This document shows positions 9,654 through 19,317 of a stretch of DNA of 64,000 bases, in pieces. Under the pieces are notes generated by a model. That model was given only the letters and a program-made list of their open reading frames with translations. It was not told the origin of the DNA and ran no database searches. A program made the translations under genes and the position numbers. Source of the DNA: an uncultured Pelagibacteraceae bacterium (GTDB lineage Bacteria; Pseudomonadota; Alphaproteobacteria; Pelagibacterales; AG-422-B15); assembly GCA_902564295.1 (NCBI GenBank), contig CACFAO010000006.1, forward strand, positions 1 through 64,000, given 5' to 3'. The first letter of the stretch is position 1, and each line of letters begins with the position of its first letter.

Positions 9654-10682
9654 TTATTCTGTTGATAATGTTGATAAATTGCTAACTCTTTCTCTTATTT
9701 CATCAGCATCATCATCAGAAAGTGCTACAAGCCCAATGTCAGTAAGATATCCATCTTCACCCATCGCTCTAGAACTTGTAAATTCTTGTAAAAACTCCTC
9801 AATACCAGGAATAGAACCAATATGTGCTTTCTTAACATAAAACTGTAATGGCCTTGCTATTGGGTATGAATAGTCTTGTATTCCTTCCAATGTCGGCTCT
9901 ATACCAGCAATTGAAGTAGGTTTTATTTTGTCTTCATTAACTAACAGGTAACTGTATCCAAAATAACCAAACCGTTCAGGATCCTCAGTTAATTTTTGAA
10001 CTATCAATGCATCATTTTCACCCGCTTCAATAACACGACCATCTTCTCTTGATATCCTACATTTCTTTTTTGCCTTTTCGCCAAGTTCTGACCACATATC
10101 ATAGGCTCCCGCGGCTTTGCATCCTTTAACCATAATTAGAGAATCCCATGCATCTCTTGTTCCTGAAGTGGGAGGAGCTACAAGGACTTCAATTTTATGA
10201 TCAGGAAGATTTGGATCTATCTCGCTCCATTTCTGAAAAGGGTTTTTAACAAATTGACCATTGACTGGAACTTCGTCTGCAAGAGCTAAGTATAATTGCT
10301 CTTGATTAAAGTCTGCATTGGAAGCTTCTAAACTGTGAGCAAGCGTTAAACCATCGTTTCCGATTACAATTTCAATTATTTCGGCAACGCCATTTTTCTT
10401 GCAAAGCTCTATTTCACCTTCTTTTATTACTCTGGAAGCATTGGTAATGTCAGGATGGTTGACGCCAACACCTGCACAAAAGAGTTTCATTCCACCCCCT
10501 GTTCCAGTACTTTCAATCACTGGCGTTTTAAAGCCTGATTTACCAAATCGTTCAGCAACAATTGTTGCATAAGGGTAAACAGTTGAAGAGCCAACTATCT
10601 TTATTTGATCTCGTGCATATGAGGTGCCAAATAAAGAACCAAAGGCAATTAATGTTACAATCAAAATTTTTAATAAATTCAT
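9654..10682 (-). CDS. pstS: phosphate-binding periplasmic protein
   Basis: Signal peptide; IKIVGSSTVYPYATIVAERF. Confidence 0.92.
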   Translation of the reverse strand: MNLLKILIVTLIAFGSLFGTSYARDQIKIVGSSTVYPYATIVAERFGKSGFKTPVIESTGTGGGMKLFCAGVGVNHPDITNASRVIKEGEIELCKKNGVAEIIEIVIGNDGLTLAHSLEASNADFNQEQLYLALADEVPVNGQFVKNPFQKWSEIDPNLPDHKIEVLVAPPTSGTRDAWDSLIMVKGCKAAGAYDMWSELGEKAKKKCRISREDGRVIEAGENDALIVQKLTEDPERFGYFGYSYLLVNEDKIKPTSIAGIEPTLEGIQDYSYPIARPLQFYVKKAHIGSIPGIEEFLQEFTSSRAMGEDGYLTDIGLVALSDDDADEIRERVSNLSTLSTE

Positions 10683-10731
10683 TTATGTCTCCTCTTTTAA
10701 GTAAATTTTTGATTCATCAAAAATTACTGGA

Positions 10732-10775
10732 TGGAAGTTACAAATGTATTAAAAGAATGTTACAAAATTATTACA
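10732..10775 (-). promoter_or_regulatory. tandem Pho-box array, four 11-bp half-site units
   Basis: Minus strand reads TGTAATAATTT TGTAACATTCT TTTAATACATT TGTAACTTCCA: four units in exact 11-bp phase upstream of pstS. Confidence 0.8.
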
Positions 10776-10813
10776 CTGTTGGATTAATAACTAATTGATT
10801 TTATTTAATATTC

Positions 10814-11896
10814 TTATGATATTGGCGCCTCTGGTAACTGAATTGTAAATATACTTCCCTTGTTAAGCGTACTTGATATTTCAATATTGCCACGATGCTT
10901 GTTTAAAATGTGTTTAACAATAGTTAATCCAAGGCCAGTTCCCTCTATCGCTTTTGATCGAGATTTATCAACTCTAAAAAAACGCTCTGTCAGTCTATGA
11001 ATGTATTTTTCAGGAATGCCATCACTTTGATCTTTTATTTCAACTTCAATAATATTTTTTCTAAATAATGAAGTGTTATGGTCTTCGTTATTTTTCGTTT
11101 TTTGAATACTTACATTAATTTCGGAGTTTTCATGACCATACTTAAATGAATTCTCAAGTAAATTTGAAAAAAGTTGTATTAGTTCATCTTCATTTCCAAG
11201 AATATGGTGATCATTTGAATTTGTGTTAATCTCGATCTTCATATTTTTTGATGTAAGTTTTTTTGTCAGGTTTTTTTGCACACGTTCGACACATTTATTT
11301 AAATTTATTTTTGAAGTTGGATGAATGTGTTCATTACTCTCAATTTTGGAGACAGTTAATAAATCATCAATCAATCGATCCATACGATTTGCTTCATCAT
11401 TGATTATTTCCATAAACTCATCTTTAGACTTTTTATCATCTTTTGCAGTTGTACGGATAGTCTCAATAAATCCAATAATTGTAGAGAGAGGCGTCTTAAG
11501 TTCATGACTAACATTAGCCACAAAAGATGTTTTTACTTTTTCTATATTTCTTTGAATTGATACATTTTTTAAAATTATATAAATTAAATTATCTTCCTCT
11601 TTGCTCTTGCTGGGATAAATACTAACGTCAAAATTAAGTTCTCCCGATTGATCTGAAATATTTTTATTAATTATAAAATCTGTTGTTGTTTCAATATTCT
11701 TATCAATTGTCTGTTCAAGGCTTTCAAGGATTTTAGGGTCTCTTATAAGGTTGGTAATGATTTGTGATGTGAAATCGTTTTCAAATATCTCAATAGAATA
11801 ATCATTTTGAAAGATAATTTTTTTATCCCAGTCAGTAATAATTACAGCGTCATCTAATTTATTTAGAATATTAAATAAATTCTCGTTTTCGATCAT
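10814..11896 (-). CDS. phoR: phosphate regulon sensor kinase, soluble PAS-HisKA-HATPase form
   Basis: FVANVSHELKTPLSTIIGF; GTGLGLTIVKHI; no obvious N-terminal TM; next to pst. Confidence 0.85.
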   Translation of the reverse strand: MIENENLFNILNKLDDAVIITDWDKKIIFQNDYSIEIFENDFTSQIITNLIRDPKILESLEQTIDKNIETTTDFIINKNISDQSGELNFDVSIYPSKSKEEDNLIYIILKNVSIQRNIEKVKTSFVANVSHELKTPLSTIIGFIETIRTTAKDDKKSKDEFMEIINDEANRMDRLIDDLLTVSKIESNEHIHPTSKINLNKCVERVQKNLTKKLTSKNMKIEINTNSNDHHILGNEDELIQLFSNLLENSFKYGHENSEINVSIQKTKNNEDHNTSLFRKNIIEVEIKDQSDGIPEKYIHRLTERFFRVDKSRSKAIEGTGLGLTIVKHILNKHRGNIEISSTLNKGSIFTIQLPEAPIS

Positions 11897-11910
11897 ATTT
11901 ACTTAATCAA

Positions 11911-12627
11911 TTAAAAACTTGTCTGTTTATAACTGTTTAAGTATTTAAATGGAAGGTAAATGGCAGTGAATAAGATTACTGTAATCAATGCTAGATATGG
12001 AATATGCCATGGTGGAGCTGGGAAAAAATCCAACAGCGTGTTGGCTGCCGGAGTGATCATTAAATACCAATAATTTACATCACTGTAATATTCAACTAGG
12101 TACATATTGAGAGAGTATATTGCCGGTAAGAGACATACAGCAAATAAGAGAACTCTAAATACAGACCACCAGGTAAGTTTCACATCAGTGCAAATACATA
12201 CGTAAAAAACAGTTAAAAATAAAAGGCCATGACCAAAATAATACGTGATAAATTCTGGATCTGGATACGAATAGTCAAGATCTGGTGTTACCATTGCTAA
12301 GAGATTTCCTGTTAATCCAAAAAAATAAGCAACTTCAAAGAAGAATTTTACTTTTGTTAAAATATAAATCCCCATCGATAATGCGGCTAAGTGGCAAATA
12401 TGTATTGGGAACACCTCATATATTGAATGATCGTAATAAATAACTCTATAGAATGGTTTTATGAGCTCATGAGTAATTAAAGTGATACCCAGTATCAATA
12501 AAACTGTCTTAGTAACAGATTTTACATTTAATCCTTTGATAACAAGTGGAAACAGAACAGAGATCAAAAATATTGAAATGATCGAAATTAAATGATGAGA
12601 ACCAAAGAGTGTAAATTGAGACGCCAT
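11911..12627 (-). CDS. TIGR02206/YwaF-like integral membrane protein
   Basis: FGSHHLISIISIF...LPIHICHLAAL-type pattern; PAANTLLDFFPAPPWH. Confidence 0.75.
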   Translation of the reverse strand: MASQFTLFGSHHLISIISIFLISVLFPLVIKGLNVKSVTKTVLLILGITLITHELIKPFYRVIYYDHSIYEVFPIHICHLAALSMGIYILTKVKFFFEVAYFFGLTGNLLAMVTPDLDYSYPDPEFITYYFGHGLLFLTVFYVCICTDVKLTWWSVFRVLLFAVCLLPAIYSLNMYLVEYYSDVNYWYLMITPAANTLLDFFPAPPWHIPYLALITVILFTAIYLPFKYLNSYKQTSF

Positions 12628-12723
12628 AATTATTTACATTTTCAACGTCTATATTTTATTTCAATTAGGGTAATTTGTATATTGGGATCATTATAAGAAA
12701 AATGAGGAAAAATTAGGATTTTA

Positions 12724-12760
12724 TAAAAAAAGACCCGTCCAAGTATTAATTGAACGGGTC
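12724..12760 (-). terminator. intrinsic terminator
   Basis: Minus strand GACCCGTTCAA...TTGGACGGGTC followed by TTTTTTT; downstream of the 12784 gene. Confidence 0.85.
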
Positions 12761-12783
12761 CTTAATTTATAGATTAAGTATGT

Positions 12784-13203
12784 TTAAAATGTTCTACCAA
12801 TTCTCATTCCTGCCCTGTCGTACAAGACATTCATCAGAATGAAAACAAGTATACTAGCCACCATAGGAACTGGATTAGCACCCCCATCTTCGCCCATAAA
12901 TAAAACAATTTGCCTTATAGAAGTGATAAAGGATCCAACCAACATCATTCTAAAAAAAACTGTAGATTGTTCAATTGGTGCAAGTAAGCATGCTGTAAAA
13001 CCAACCGCAAAAGCTATATAAACCCACCCAAGATTTGCAAACAGCAGAATATGTGCTGCATCGACATCGCTCGGATTAGTTCCTATTCGTTCTGCAAAAG
13101 CTAATACTGGCTCATTGTCAATAAACATAAAACCATAAAAGAGAAATAAAACTATTAAGAAACAAATTATTACTCTGCTTATTGTGTCTTCAACTTTAAT
13201 CAT
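12784..13203 (-). CDS. uncharacterised membrane protein
   Basis: 139 aa, about 4 TM; RBS-like AGGAGG upstream. Confidence 0.7.
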   Translation of the reverse strand: MIKVEDTISRVIICFLIVLFLFYGFMFIDNEPVLAFAERIGTNPSDVDAAHILLFANLGWVYIAFAVGFTACLLAPIEQSTVFFRMMLVGSFITSIRQIVLFMGEDGGANPVPMVASILVFILMNVLYDRAGMRIGRTF

Positions 13204-13213
13204 TTTGTTCCTC

Positions 13214-14008
13214 CTAAAAATTACTTTGGTTTCTGAAAAAGATAGTCACAAATAAAACGAAGTTAAGGGTTATGAAGAATGCCAATAATGGATTACCACC
13301 ATCAGGAAAAGTTACACTTCCAACTAACATTCCACAAAAAAACATCGTTCCTGCAACTACACTCATTGAAACTAAAACTCCGCTTAATCCAGCTCTAAAC
13401 TGATAAACAAGCGCAATCAGTATAGCTATGTTGATCATAGTTATTCCTAATACACTGTGTTCAGATTGAGGATTGCTCTCTAATAGTGGAGATTGCTCAA
13501 TGAGCCCACCCGGATATATGAAGTATGAAACAATATTAAATAGTACTGCGGCAATTGCTATGTACCCCATGATTTGAGTTGTTTTGTCAGTAACTCCAAA
13601 CGGACTTCCAGCTTTCTCAATTGCAAGTGGATAACCAGCTCTAAATCTTGCTATGGCTAATAGCACAAACAAAATTATCCATGCATAAAGACCGGTATAG
13701 TTTTCTCCACCGCTTAGCTGCAATGACATCACAACCCATATTAATTGAAGTAGAACGACAGGCAGTGCATAAGCAAAAAATGCCCTCTCTAACCCTTTGA
13801 AACCCATATATAGAATGCCTACGTAGGCTACAAAGTTAACTGCTCCAAACCAATTTAAAAAAAATTCTGTAGTTAAGTTATCTTCGAATGTTGGATATCG
13901 ATCAATCATGAAATCGTAATTGAACATCATCACGCATCCGTAAACGAAGAATATTAAGCCTGAAATAAACATACAGGCTTTAATTACGTTATCGTCTGTT
14001 TTAAACAT
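13214..14008 (-). CDS. uncharacterised membrane protein
   Basis: 264 aa, about 8 TM; co-directional with 12784 gene, 10 bp gap. Confidence 0.7.
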   Translation of the reverse strand: MFKTDDNVIKACMFISGLIFFVYGCVMMFNYDFMIDRYPTFEDNLTTEFFLNWFGAVNFVAYVGILYMGFKGLERAFFAYALPVVLLQLIWVVMSLQLSGGENYTGLYAWIILFVLLAIARFRAGYPLAIEKAGSPFGVTDKTTQIMGYIAIAAVLFNIVSYFIYPGGLIEQSPLLESNPQSEHSVLGITMINIAILIALVYQFRAGLSGVLVSMSVVAGTMFFCGMLVGSVTFPDGGNPLLAFFITLNFVLFVTIFFRNQSNF

Positions 14009-14175
14009 ATAACCCCCTATAATTGTTATATGAACGAAAGGTTAATTATTTATTTCTTTGTTAGAAAGTGAATTTTTTATATAAAGTGACTAATTTTTAT
14101 AACTTGTTATCCTTGTAAATATATATTTGATAAAAAAAATTAATTACTTAAAGTAGAATATTAGAATTATAATTT

Positions 14176-15057
14176 ATGCAATTGATTCAATTAATAATTG
14201 ATGGTGTAGCTTCAGGCTGCATATATGGACTAGTAGCACTAGGTTTTGTCCTAATTTACAAGGCGACTGAGACAATAAACTTTGCTCAAGGTGATATTCT
14301 TATGCTTGGCGCATTTGTCGCTTACTCACTTATTGGCCTTATGGGAATGGACTATCTCACTGGATTTGCCTTAACTGTCTTAATTATTGCAGTATTTGGC
14401 TTTTTTCTTGACGCTGTTGTTGTTCGTCAAATCATTGGTCAACCTGCATTTGCAACTGTGATGCTTACTATTGGTTTAGGATTCATTTTTAGAGGGTTTG
14501 CATCAATTTACTGGGGTACAGATATATTTTCATTCAGCACACCGTTCTCAGGAAAGATAACTGAGTTTAACGGTTTAATAATTTCATATGTGAACCTCTC
14601 AATAATTGCTGGGACGGCAATTCTGATGTCTGCACTCTATTTCTTTTTTACTTTTTCAAAAATTGGTGTGGCTATGAGGGCATCTTCAGAAAACCAATTA
14701 GCTGCTTACTATATGGGAATACCAGTTAAATTTATTTTTTCATTAATATGGTCAATATCGGCAGGAGTTGCTGCTGTCGCCGGTGTACTTCTCGCACCAA
14801 TTACTTTGGTAGACACATCAATATCATTGATTGGTTTAAAAGCTTTTGCTGCAGCTGTTCTAGGAGGATTTGGATCAATACCTGGAGCAATTGTTGGAGG
14901 AATTATAATAGGTATTGTCGAACAATTATGTGGAACTTACGAAAATTATTTGTTTGAGGGAGTGAGAGAAATATCTGCTTACCTCGTTCTTATCTTAACA
15001 TTAATTATTTATCCAAGAGGTTTGTTCTCAGATAAAGCTGAGGTCAAAAAAGTTTAA
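14176..15057 (+). CDS. livH: branched-chain amino acid-type ABC permease LivH
   Basis: SGCIYGLVALGFVLIYKATETINFAQGD; AVLGGFGSIPGAIVGG. Confidence 0.93.
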   Translation: MQLIQLIIDGVASGCIYGLVALGFVLIYKATETINFAQGDILMLGAFVAYSLIGLMGMDYLTGFALTVLIIAVFGFFLDAVVVRQIIGQPAFATVMLTIGLGFIFRGFASIYWGTDIFSFSTPFSGKITEFNGLIISYVNLSIIAGTAILMSALYFFFTFSKIGVAMRASSENQLAAYYMGIPVKFIFSLIWSISAGVAAVAGVLLAPITLVDTSISLIGLKAFAAAVLGGFGSIPGAIVGGIIIGIVEQLCGTYENYLFEGVREISAYLVLILTLIIYPRGLFSDKAEVKKV

Positions 15058-16130
15058 TGAGATTTATTTTTAAAACTAAATATTCACAAGATATAAATAT
15101 TGCAAAACATAACGGTGATCGTTTTTGGTATTCACTGCTTATTTTAATCATGGCGGCATTACCACTTGTCTTAGATGATTTTTACTTAGGTGAAATCTCA
15201 TATATTTGCATTCTATCCATTGCTGGTATTGGTTTAATGATATTATCTGGATACACAGGTCTTGCATCCTTAGGTCATGCCGCGTTCTTAGGAGTTGGTG
15301 CTTATACTCATGCCTTCTTACTAACTAATGGAGTACCTTTTTATGCATCAATTCCAATCGTAATAGTTGTTTCATTTCTAGTGGGAGCTGTAATTGGAAT
15401 ACCAATACTACGCTTAACAGGGATGTATTTAGCTATAGCAACATTAGCCTTAGGCTTTATTGCGGAACATGTTTTTATAAAATGGGAACACTTTACAGGC
15501 GGTAACAGAGGCTTACCTGTGCCTCAACCCGAATTCTTGGGTATGAGCTTTTATGACAGTGTTTTCTTTTATTATGTCTGCCTTGTCTTTCTTATTGCAG
15601 CGATGTTTGCGGCAATAAATATACTCAGATCTCCAACTGGTAGGGCGTTTGTTGCTATTAGAGACAGTGAAATTGCAGCACAAAGTTTAGGCGTTAACTT
15701 AGGTCTCTATAAAGCTTTATCATTCGCTATTTCTGGAGCTTTTACAGGATTAGCTGGCGCATTACTTGCGCATTATATTGGATACTTAGCTCCTGATATT
15801 TTTAATATCTTTTTATCATTAACGTTACTTTTGCTTATCGTTGTTGGTGGAATGGGAAGTTTACATGGAACAGTTTTTGGAGCAATATTCGTTGGCTTTT
15901 TACCTCAATTAATTGCTATCTGTCGTGATTATTTACCAAGCTCTATTGGTTCACAGCCAGGACTTGAGCCAATGTTATTTGGATTAATACTTGTATTCTT
16001 CATTTTATATGAGCCTCTTGGCATTTATGGAAGATGGATAAAAATTAAGTTATTTTTTGAACTGTTTCCTACTTACAAAAGACAAACATTTAAAAAACAA
16101 AAAGTATTTACAAAATCTGACCGAGTATAA
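15057..16130 (+). CDS. livM: branched-chain amino acid-type ABC permease LivM
   Basis: GYTGLASLGHAAFLGVGAY; GGMGSLHGTVFGA. Confidence 0.93.
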   Translation: MRFIFKTKYSQDINIAKHNGDRFWYSLLILIMAALPLVLDDFYLGEISYICILSIAGIGLMILSGYTGLASLGHAAFLGVGAYTHAFLLTNGVPFYASIPIVIVVSFLVGAVIGIPILRLTGMYLAIATLALGFIAEHVFIKWEHFTGGNRGLPVPQPEFLGMSFYDSVFFYYVCLVFLIAAMFAAINILRSPTGRAFVAIRDSEIAAQSLGVNLGLYKALSFAISGAFTGLAGALLAHYIGYLAPDIFNIFLSLTLLLLIVVGGMGSLHGTVFGAIFVGFLPQLIAICRDYLPSSIGSQPGLEPMLFGLILVFFILYEPLGIYGRWIKIKLFFELFPTYKRQTFKKQKVFTKSDRV

Positions 16131-16888
16131 TGAGTTTGTTTGAAGTAAAAAATATTACTGTTGCATTTGGAGGAGTAAAAGCGCTTAACGATGTTTCATT
16201 CGATGTCGACAAAGGTGAAATATTTACAATAATTGGTCCTAACGGAGCAGGTAAATCAACACTTTTCAATGTAATAAGCAGAATCTATGAACCAAGCAAA
16301 GGTGAGATATATTTTGAAAATAAAAATATCTCAAAAACAAAGCCTCACAATATATCAAAGCTTGGAATAGCAAGAACATTTCAAAATTTAGAATTATTTG
16401 AAAATGCAACTGTTCTACAGAATTTACTCCTTGGACGACACATTTATAAAAAAACAAATATTTTATCTGAAGTATTTTTTACACCTAGTGCCCGTAAACA
16501 AGAACATGAATATAGGCTTAAAGTTGAAGAAGTAATTGACTTTCTAGACCTTCAACATTACCGAGATACTCTTATAAACGGCCTTCCCTATGGTGTTCGC
16601 AAAAATGTTGAGCTTGCAAGAGCACTTTGTACTGATCCAAAACTACTTCTATTAGATGAACCGTCATCAGGGTTAACAAATGAGGAAACAATTGATCTTG
16701 GCTTTTGGATAAAAGACATTCAATCTTTATTAGGCATTACTATTATAATGATTGAGCATGACATGAGTTTCGTAAATAAAGTGTCAGATCGCATACTTGC
16801 TCTTAATTACGGGAAAATACTTGCTTCTGGCTTGCCTGAGGAAATTAAAAACAATGTTGACGTGAAGCAAGCCTATATGGGAGAATAA
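16130..16888 (+). CDS. livG: branched-chain amino acid-type ABC ATPase LivG
   Basis: GPNGAGKSTLFNVISR; LGIARTFQNLELF; LPYGVRKNVELARAL. Confidence 0.93.
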   Translation: MSLFEVKNITVAFGGVKALNDVSFDVDKGEIFTIIGPNGAGKSTLFNVISRIYEPSKGEIYFENKNISKTKPHNISKLGIARTFQNLELFENATVLQNLLLGRHIYKKTNILSEVFFTPSARKQEHEYRLKVEEVIDFLDLQHYRDTLINGLPYGVRKNVELARALCTDPKLLLLDEPSSGLTNEETIDLGFWIKDIQSLLGITIIMIEHDMSFVNKVSDRILALNYGKILASGLPEEIKNNVDVKQAYMGE

Positions 16889-16893
16889 TTAGA

Positions 16894-17568
16894 ATGCATA
16901 TTATGTTTAGAAATTTATTTATAATTCTATTTTTTTTTATTTTTGCTAGTTGCAGAATTGATTTTATTGGAGATCTTTATACTTCAGACTTAAAAGATCT
17001 AGCAAATAACAAAGAAGATAAAGTTTTTAATCTTCCAATGGAAATATCATTCCAAGTCGCTGCATGTGAAGATCTTGGTCAAGTTAATCGGATTATATCA
17101 ACATATTTTATGGAATACAAAAATACCGGCTGCTCCGTGGGAGATGATTACATGAGCTATACTGTTGCTCAAGTATCAGTACCAGTCGTAAATAGTCACG
17201 AATTATTCGATTTAACAGGAAATAGCTTAATTGGATTTGTTTCTTATTTGTCAGATGATGGCAAGAAGATCTATGTTGATGCAATTATTAATTCTAATCT
17301 ATATGAAAGTTTAAAAGATTATGTTTATAGTGAAACATTTTCAGAACTTTCATTATCCGAAAGTAATTTGGCTGTAAAATTAAATAATGATTTAGATTTT
17401 TCAAATATTTCAATTCCTCCTAGTTTTGTTGATGGTCAACCAATAGTTTTTGAGGAAAATTATGAAATGGAAAGAAGAGATCTGCTTACCATAAAAGTAT
17501 CTAACGTCAACACTCTATACCTTGAAGACAATATGTGGACACCAATATTTTCAATGGAAAATGAATGA
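16894..17568 (+). CDS. uncharacterised lipoprotein
   Basis: N-terminal hydrophobic helix then lipobox-like FASC. Confidence 0.65.
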   Translation: MHIMFRNLFIILFFFIFASCRIDFIGDLYTSDLKDLANNKEDKVFNLPMEISFQVAACEDLGQVNRIISTYFMEYKNTGCSVGDDYMSYTVAQVSVPVVNSHELFDLTGNSLIGFVSYLSDDGKKIYVDAIINSNLYESLKDYVYSETFSELSLSESNLAVKLNNDLDFSNISIPPSFVDGQPIVFEENYEMERRDLLTIKVSNVNTLYLEDNMWTPIFSMENE

Positions 17569-17588
17569 CGCTTGTAAAGCGAAAAAAA

Positions 17589-18365
17589 TCAAATAATTAA
17601 AATTATATAAAACATCCATACTGGAATAAATAAAATCCAATACCCATACATCCACATCATACCTACTGTTCCACCCCAGTCATTACTATCAAAAGATACT
17701 TTACGATCATTGATTGAACTTTTTAATTCTAGCTTAACTTGTGATAGATTCATGCTAAATTCTTGAGCTTTAATTTCAGGATTGGTATTAATTCTTTTAG
17801 TAATCGATTTTAAGTGCAGTATTTGCCATGGTAAATATAAAGCTCCAAAAAAAATATTAATGATGACTAATGAATGGTGAGCATTTGATAGATCTAAGCT
17901 AAGCATAAATATGCTCAAGAACGTGTTAATGAAAAATATTACAAACCATCCAAATTCCTCATAAAAGTAAAAACGCTCATATTTCAAAAGTATTGCACCC
18001 CAACAAAAAAACTGTGAAATAATTACTTGGATTACCATTAACCAAGAAATTAAATCAACAAACATATATTGATCAGAATTAATAATCCTGAGCACATAGC
18101 TAAACATATAGATATATGTCACCTCAACGATAGTTACTAAAAATCGTGTCACAAATACTGAGGAAAGAACTGAGTCAATGACTACTGATTTCGAAGCATA
18201 ATTTACAGGAAACAAACATCTAAAGGCAGAAACTGATATTAAAATTATAGCAGGAACAACAAGGAATAAGTCATTGCTAATGTTTGCTATTGTTAATGAG
18301 GCCCAAAGTAGAAATAAATTAGAAATGACGCCTATTCTAAGTCCTTGTAGCAAATATTTGTACAT
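17589..18365 (-). CDS. uncharacterised multi-pass membrane protein
   Basis: 258 aa, hydrophobic. Confidence 0.65.
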   Translation of the reverse strand: MYKYLLQGLRIGVISNLFLLWASLTIANISNDLFLVVPAIILISVSAFRCLFPVNYASKSVVIDSVLSSVFVTRFLVTIVEVTYIYMFSYVLRIINSDQYMFVDLISWLMVIQVIISQFFCWGAILLKYERFYFYEEFGWFVIFFINTFLSIFMLSLDLSNAHHSLVIINIFFGALYLPWQILHLKSITKRINTNPEIKAQEFSMNLSQVKLELKSSINDRKVSFDSNDWGGTVGMMWMYGYWILFIPVWMFYIILII

Positions 18366-18767
18366 TTAATCTCCTAATTTGTATTTTCCTGGATGAACAG
18401 CAGATAAAATTAATAAGCCAGCGATTATACCTGTGTTTTTAACAAAATTTTGAAGTTCATGTCTTTGCTCCAAGCCCTCACTCATATTCCAAAAATCGTG
18501 CATATAGTAATTTATTAGTATTGTCAGTAGAGCTAAAACAAAGGCAGATAATTTTGAATAATAGCCGGTTAAGATTGAAACTGAACATATGCTTTGTAAA
18601 ATAATTGTGATTATTAAAGATATTTCTGTATAGGGTACTTGATGATCAAGCATGTAATTTAGAGTAAATTCATAATTAAATAATTTATATATTGCTCCAA
18701 AAACTAAAAAATAAATTCCGATTATAATTCTTCCTAAAAGCAAATTAACATTACTCATATTATTCAT
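18366..18767 (-). CDS. DoxX-like membrane protein
   Basis: 133 aa four-helix protein; LLLGRIIIGIYFLVFGAIYKL start. Confidence 0.65.
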   Translation of the reverse strand: MNNMSNVNLLLGRIIIGIYFLVFGAIYKLFNYEFTLNYMLDHQVPYTEISLIITIILQSICSVSILTGYYSKLSAFVLALLTILINYYMHDFWNMSEGLEQRHELQNFVKNTGIIAGLLILSAVHPGKYKLGD

Positions 18768-19317
18768 TCCAATTCATATATTTATCACATCGCAAAGGTA
18801 TATCTTCAAAATAGCTAAAACCTTCCTGCCAAATATAACCTGCCTTGAGACAGCACGATAGTTTTTCTTCTGAGTCATTGTGAAAATCATAACACATTTT
18901 TTCTAATGGAATTCTTTTTTGATGGTTAAAAATCTCAATTCCGAAAATTATTGTTGAGCTTATTAATAAGTACAGTAGTCCAATACCTATCGTTAATATT
19001 TTAACTTTAGAGATTAAGGTTGCAAAAAACAAATAATATAACAACGGTATGGGGGCAAATAAAAGTGGTAAAATATAAACTGCATAATTTGGTATTATAA
19101 ACTGAACATTCAGTTCATTTGTATAGTAGTAATCTACGAATGGTAAATACGACAATAGTGCTAAGTAAACTAACCATGTAAACAACAAAAAAGATTGAAT
19201 ACTCAATAATTTTTTGTGAAATTTTCTTTTTCGAAACAAATAAAGAGGTAGTAAGTAATAAGCTAGGATTTTAATAACATAATAAAAATAAAACATTAAT
19301 TGCTGACTAGTTTCCAA
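18760..19317 (-). CDS. uncharacterised membrane protein
   Basis: 185 aa; overlaps downstream gene by 8 nt. Confidence 0.6.
   Translation of the reverse strand: METSQQLMFYFYYVIKILAYYLLPLYLFRKRKFHKKLLSIQSFLLFTWLVYLALLSYLPFVDYYYTNELNVQFIIPNYAVYILPLLFAPIPLLYYLFFATLISKVKILTIGIGLLYLLISSTIIFGIEIFNHQKRIPLEKMCYDFHNDSEEKLSCCLKAGYIWQEGFSYFEDIPLRCDKYMNWNE

Noticed and set aside
17569-17600. CGCTTGTAAAGCG hairpin between convergent genes
   Set aside because: Followed by A tract on the plus strand; wrong polarity for a terminator on either strand.
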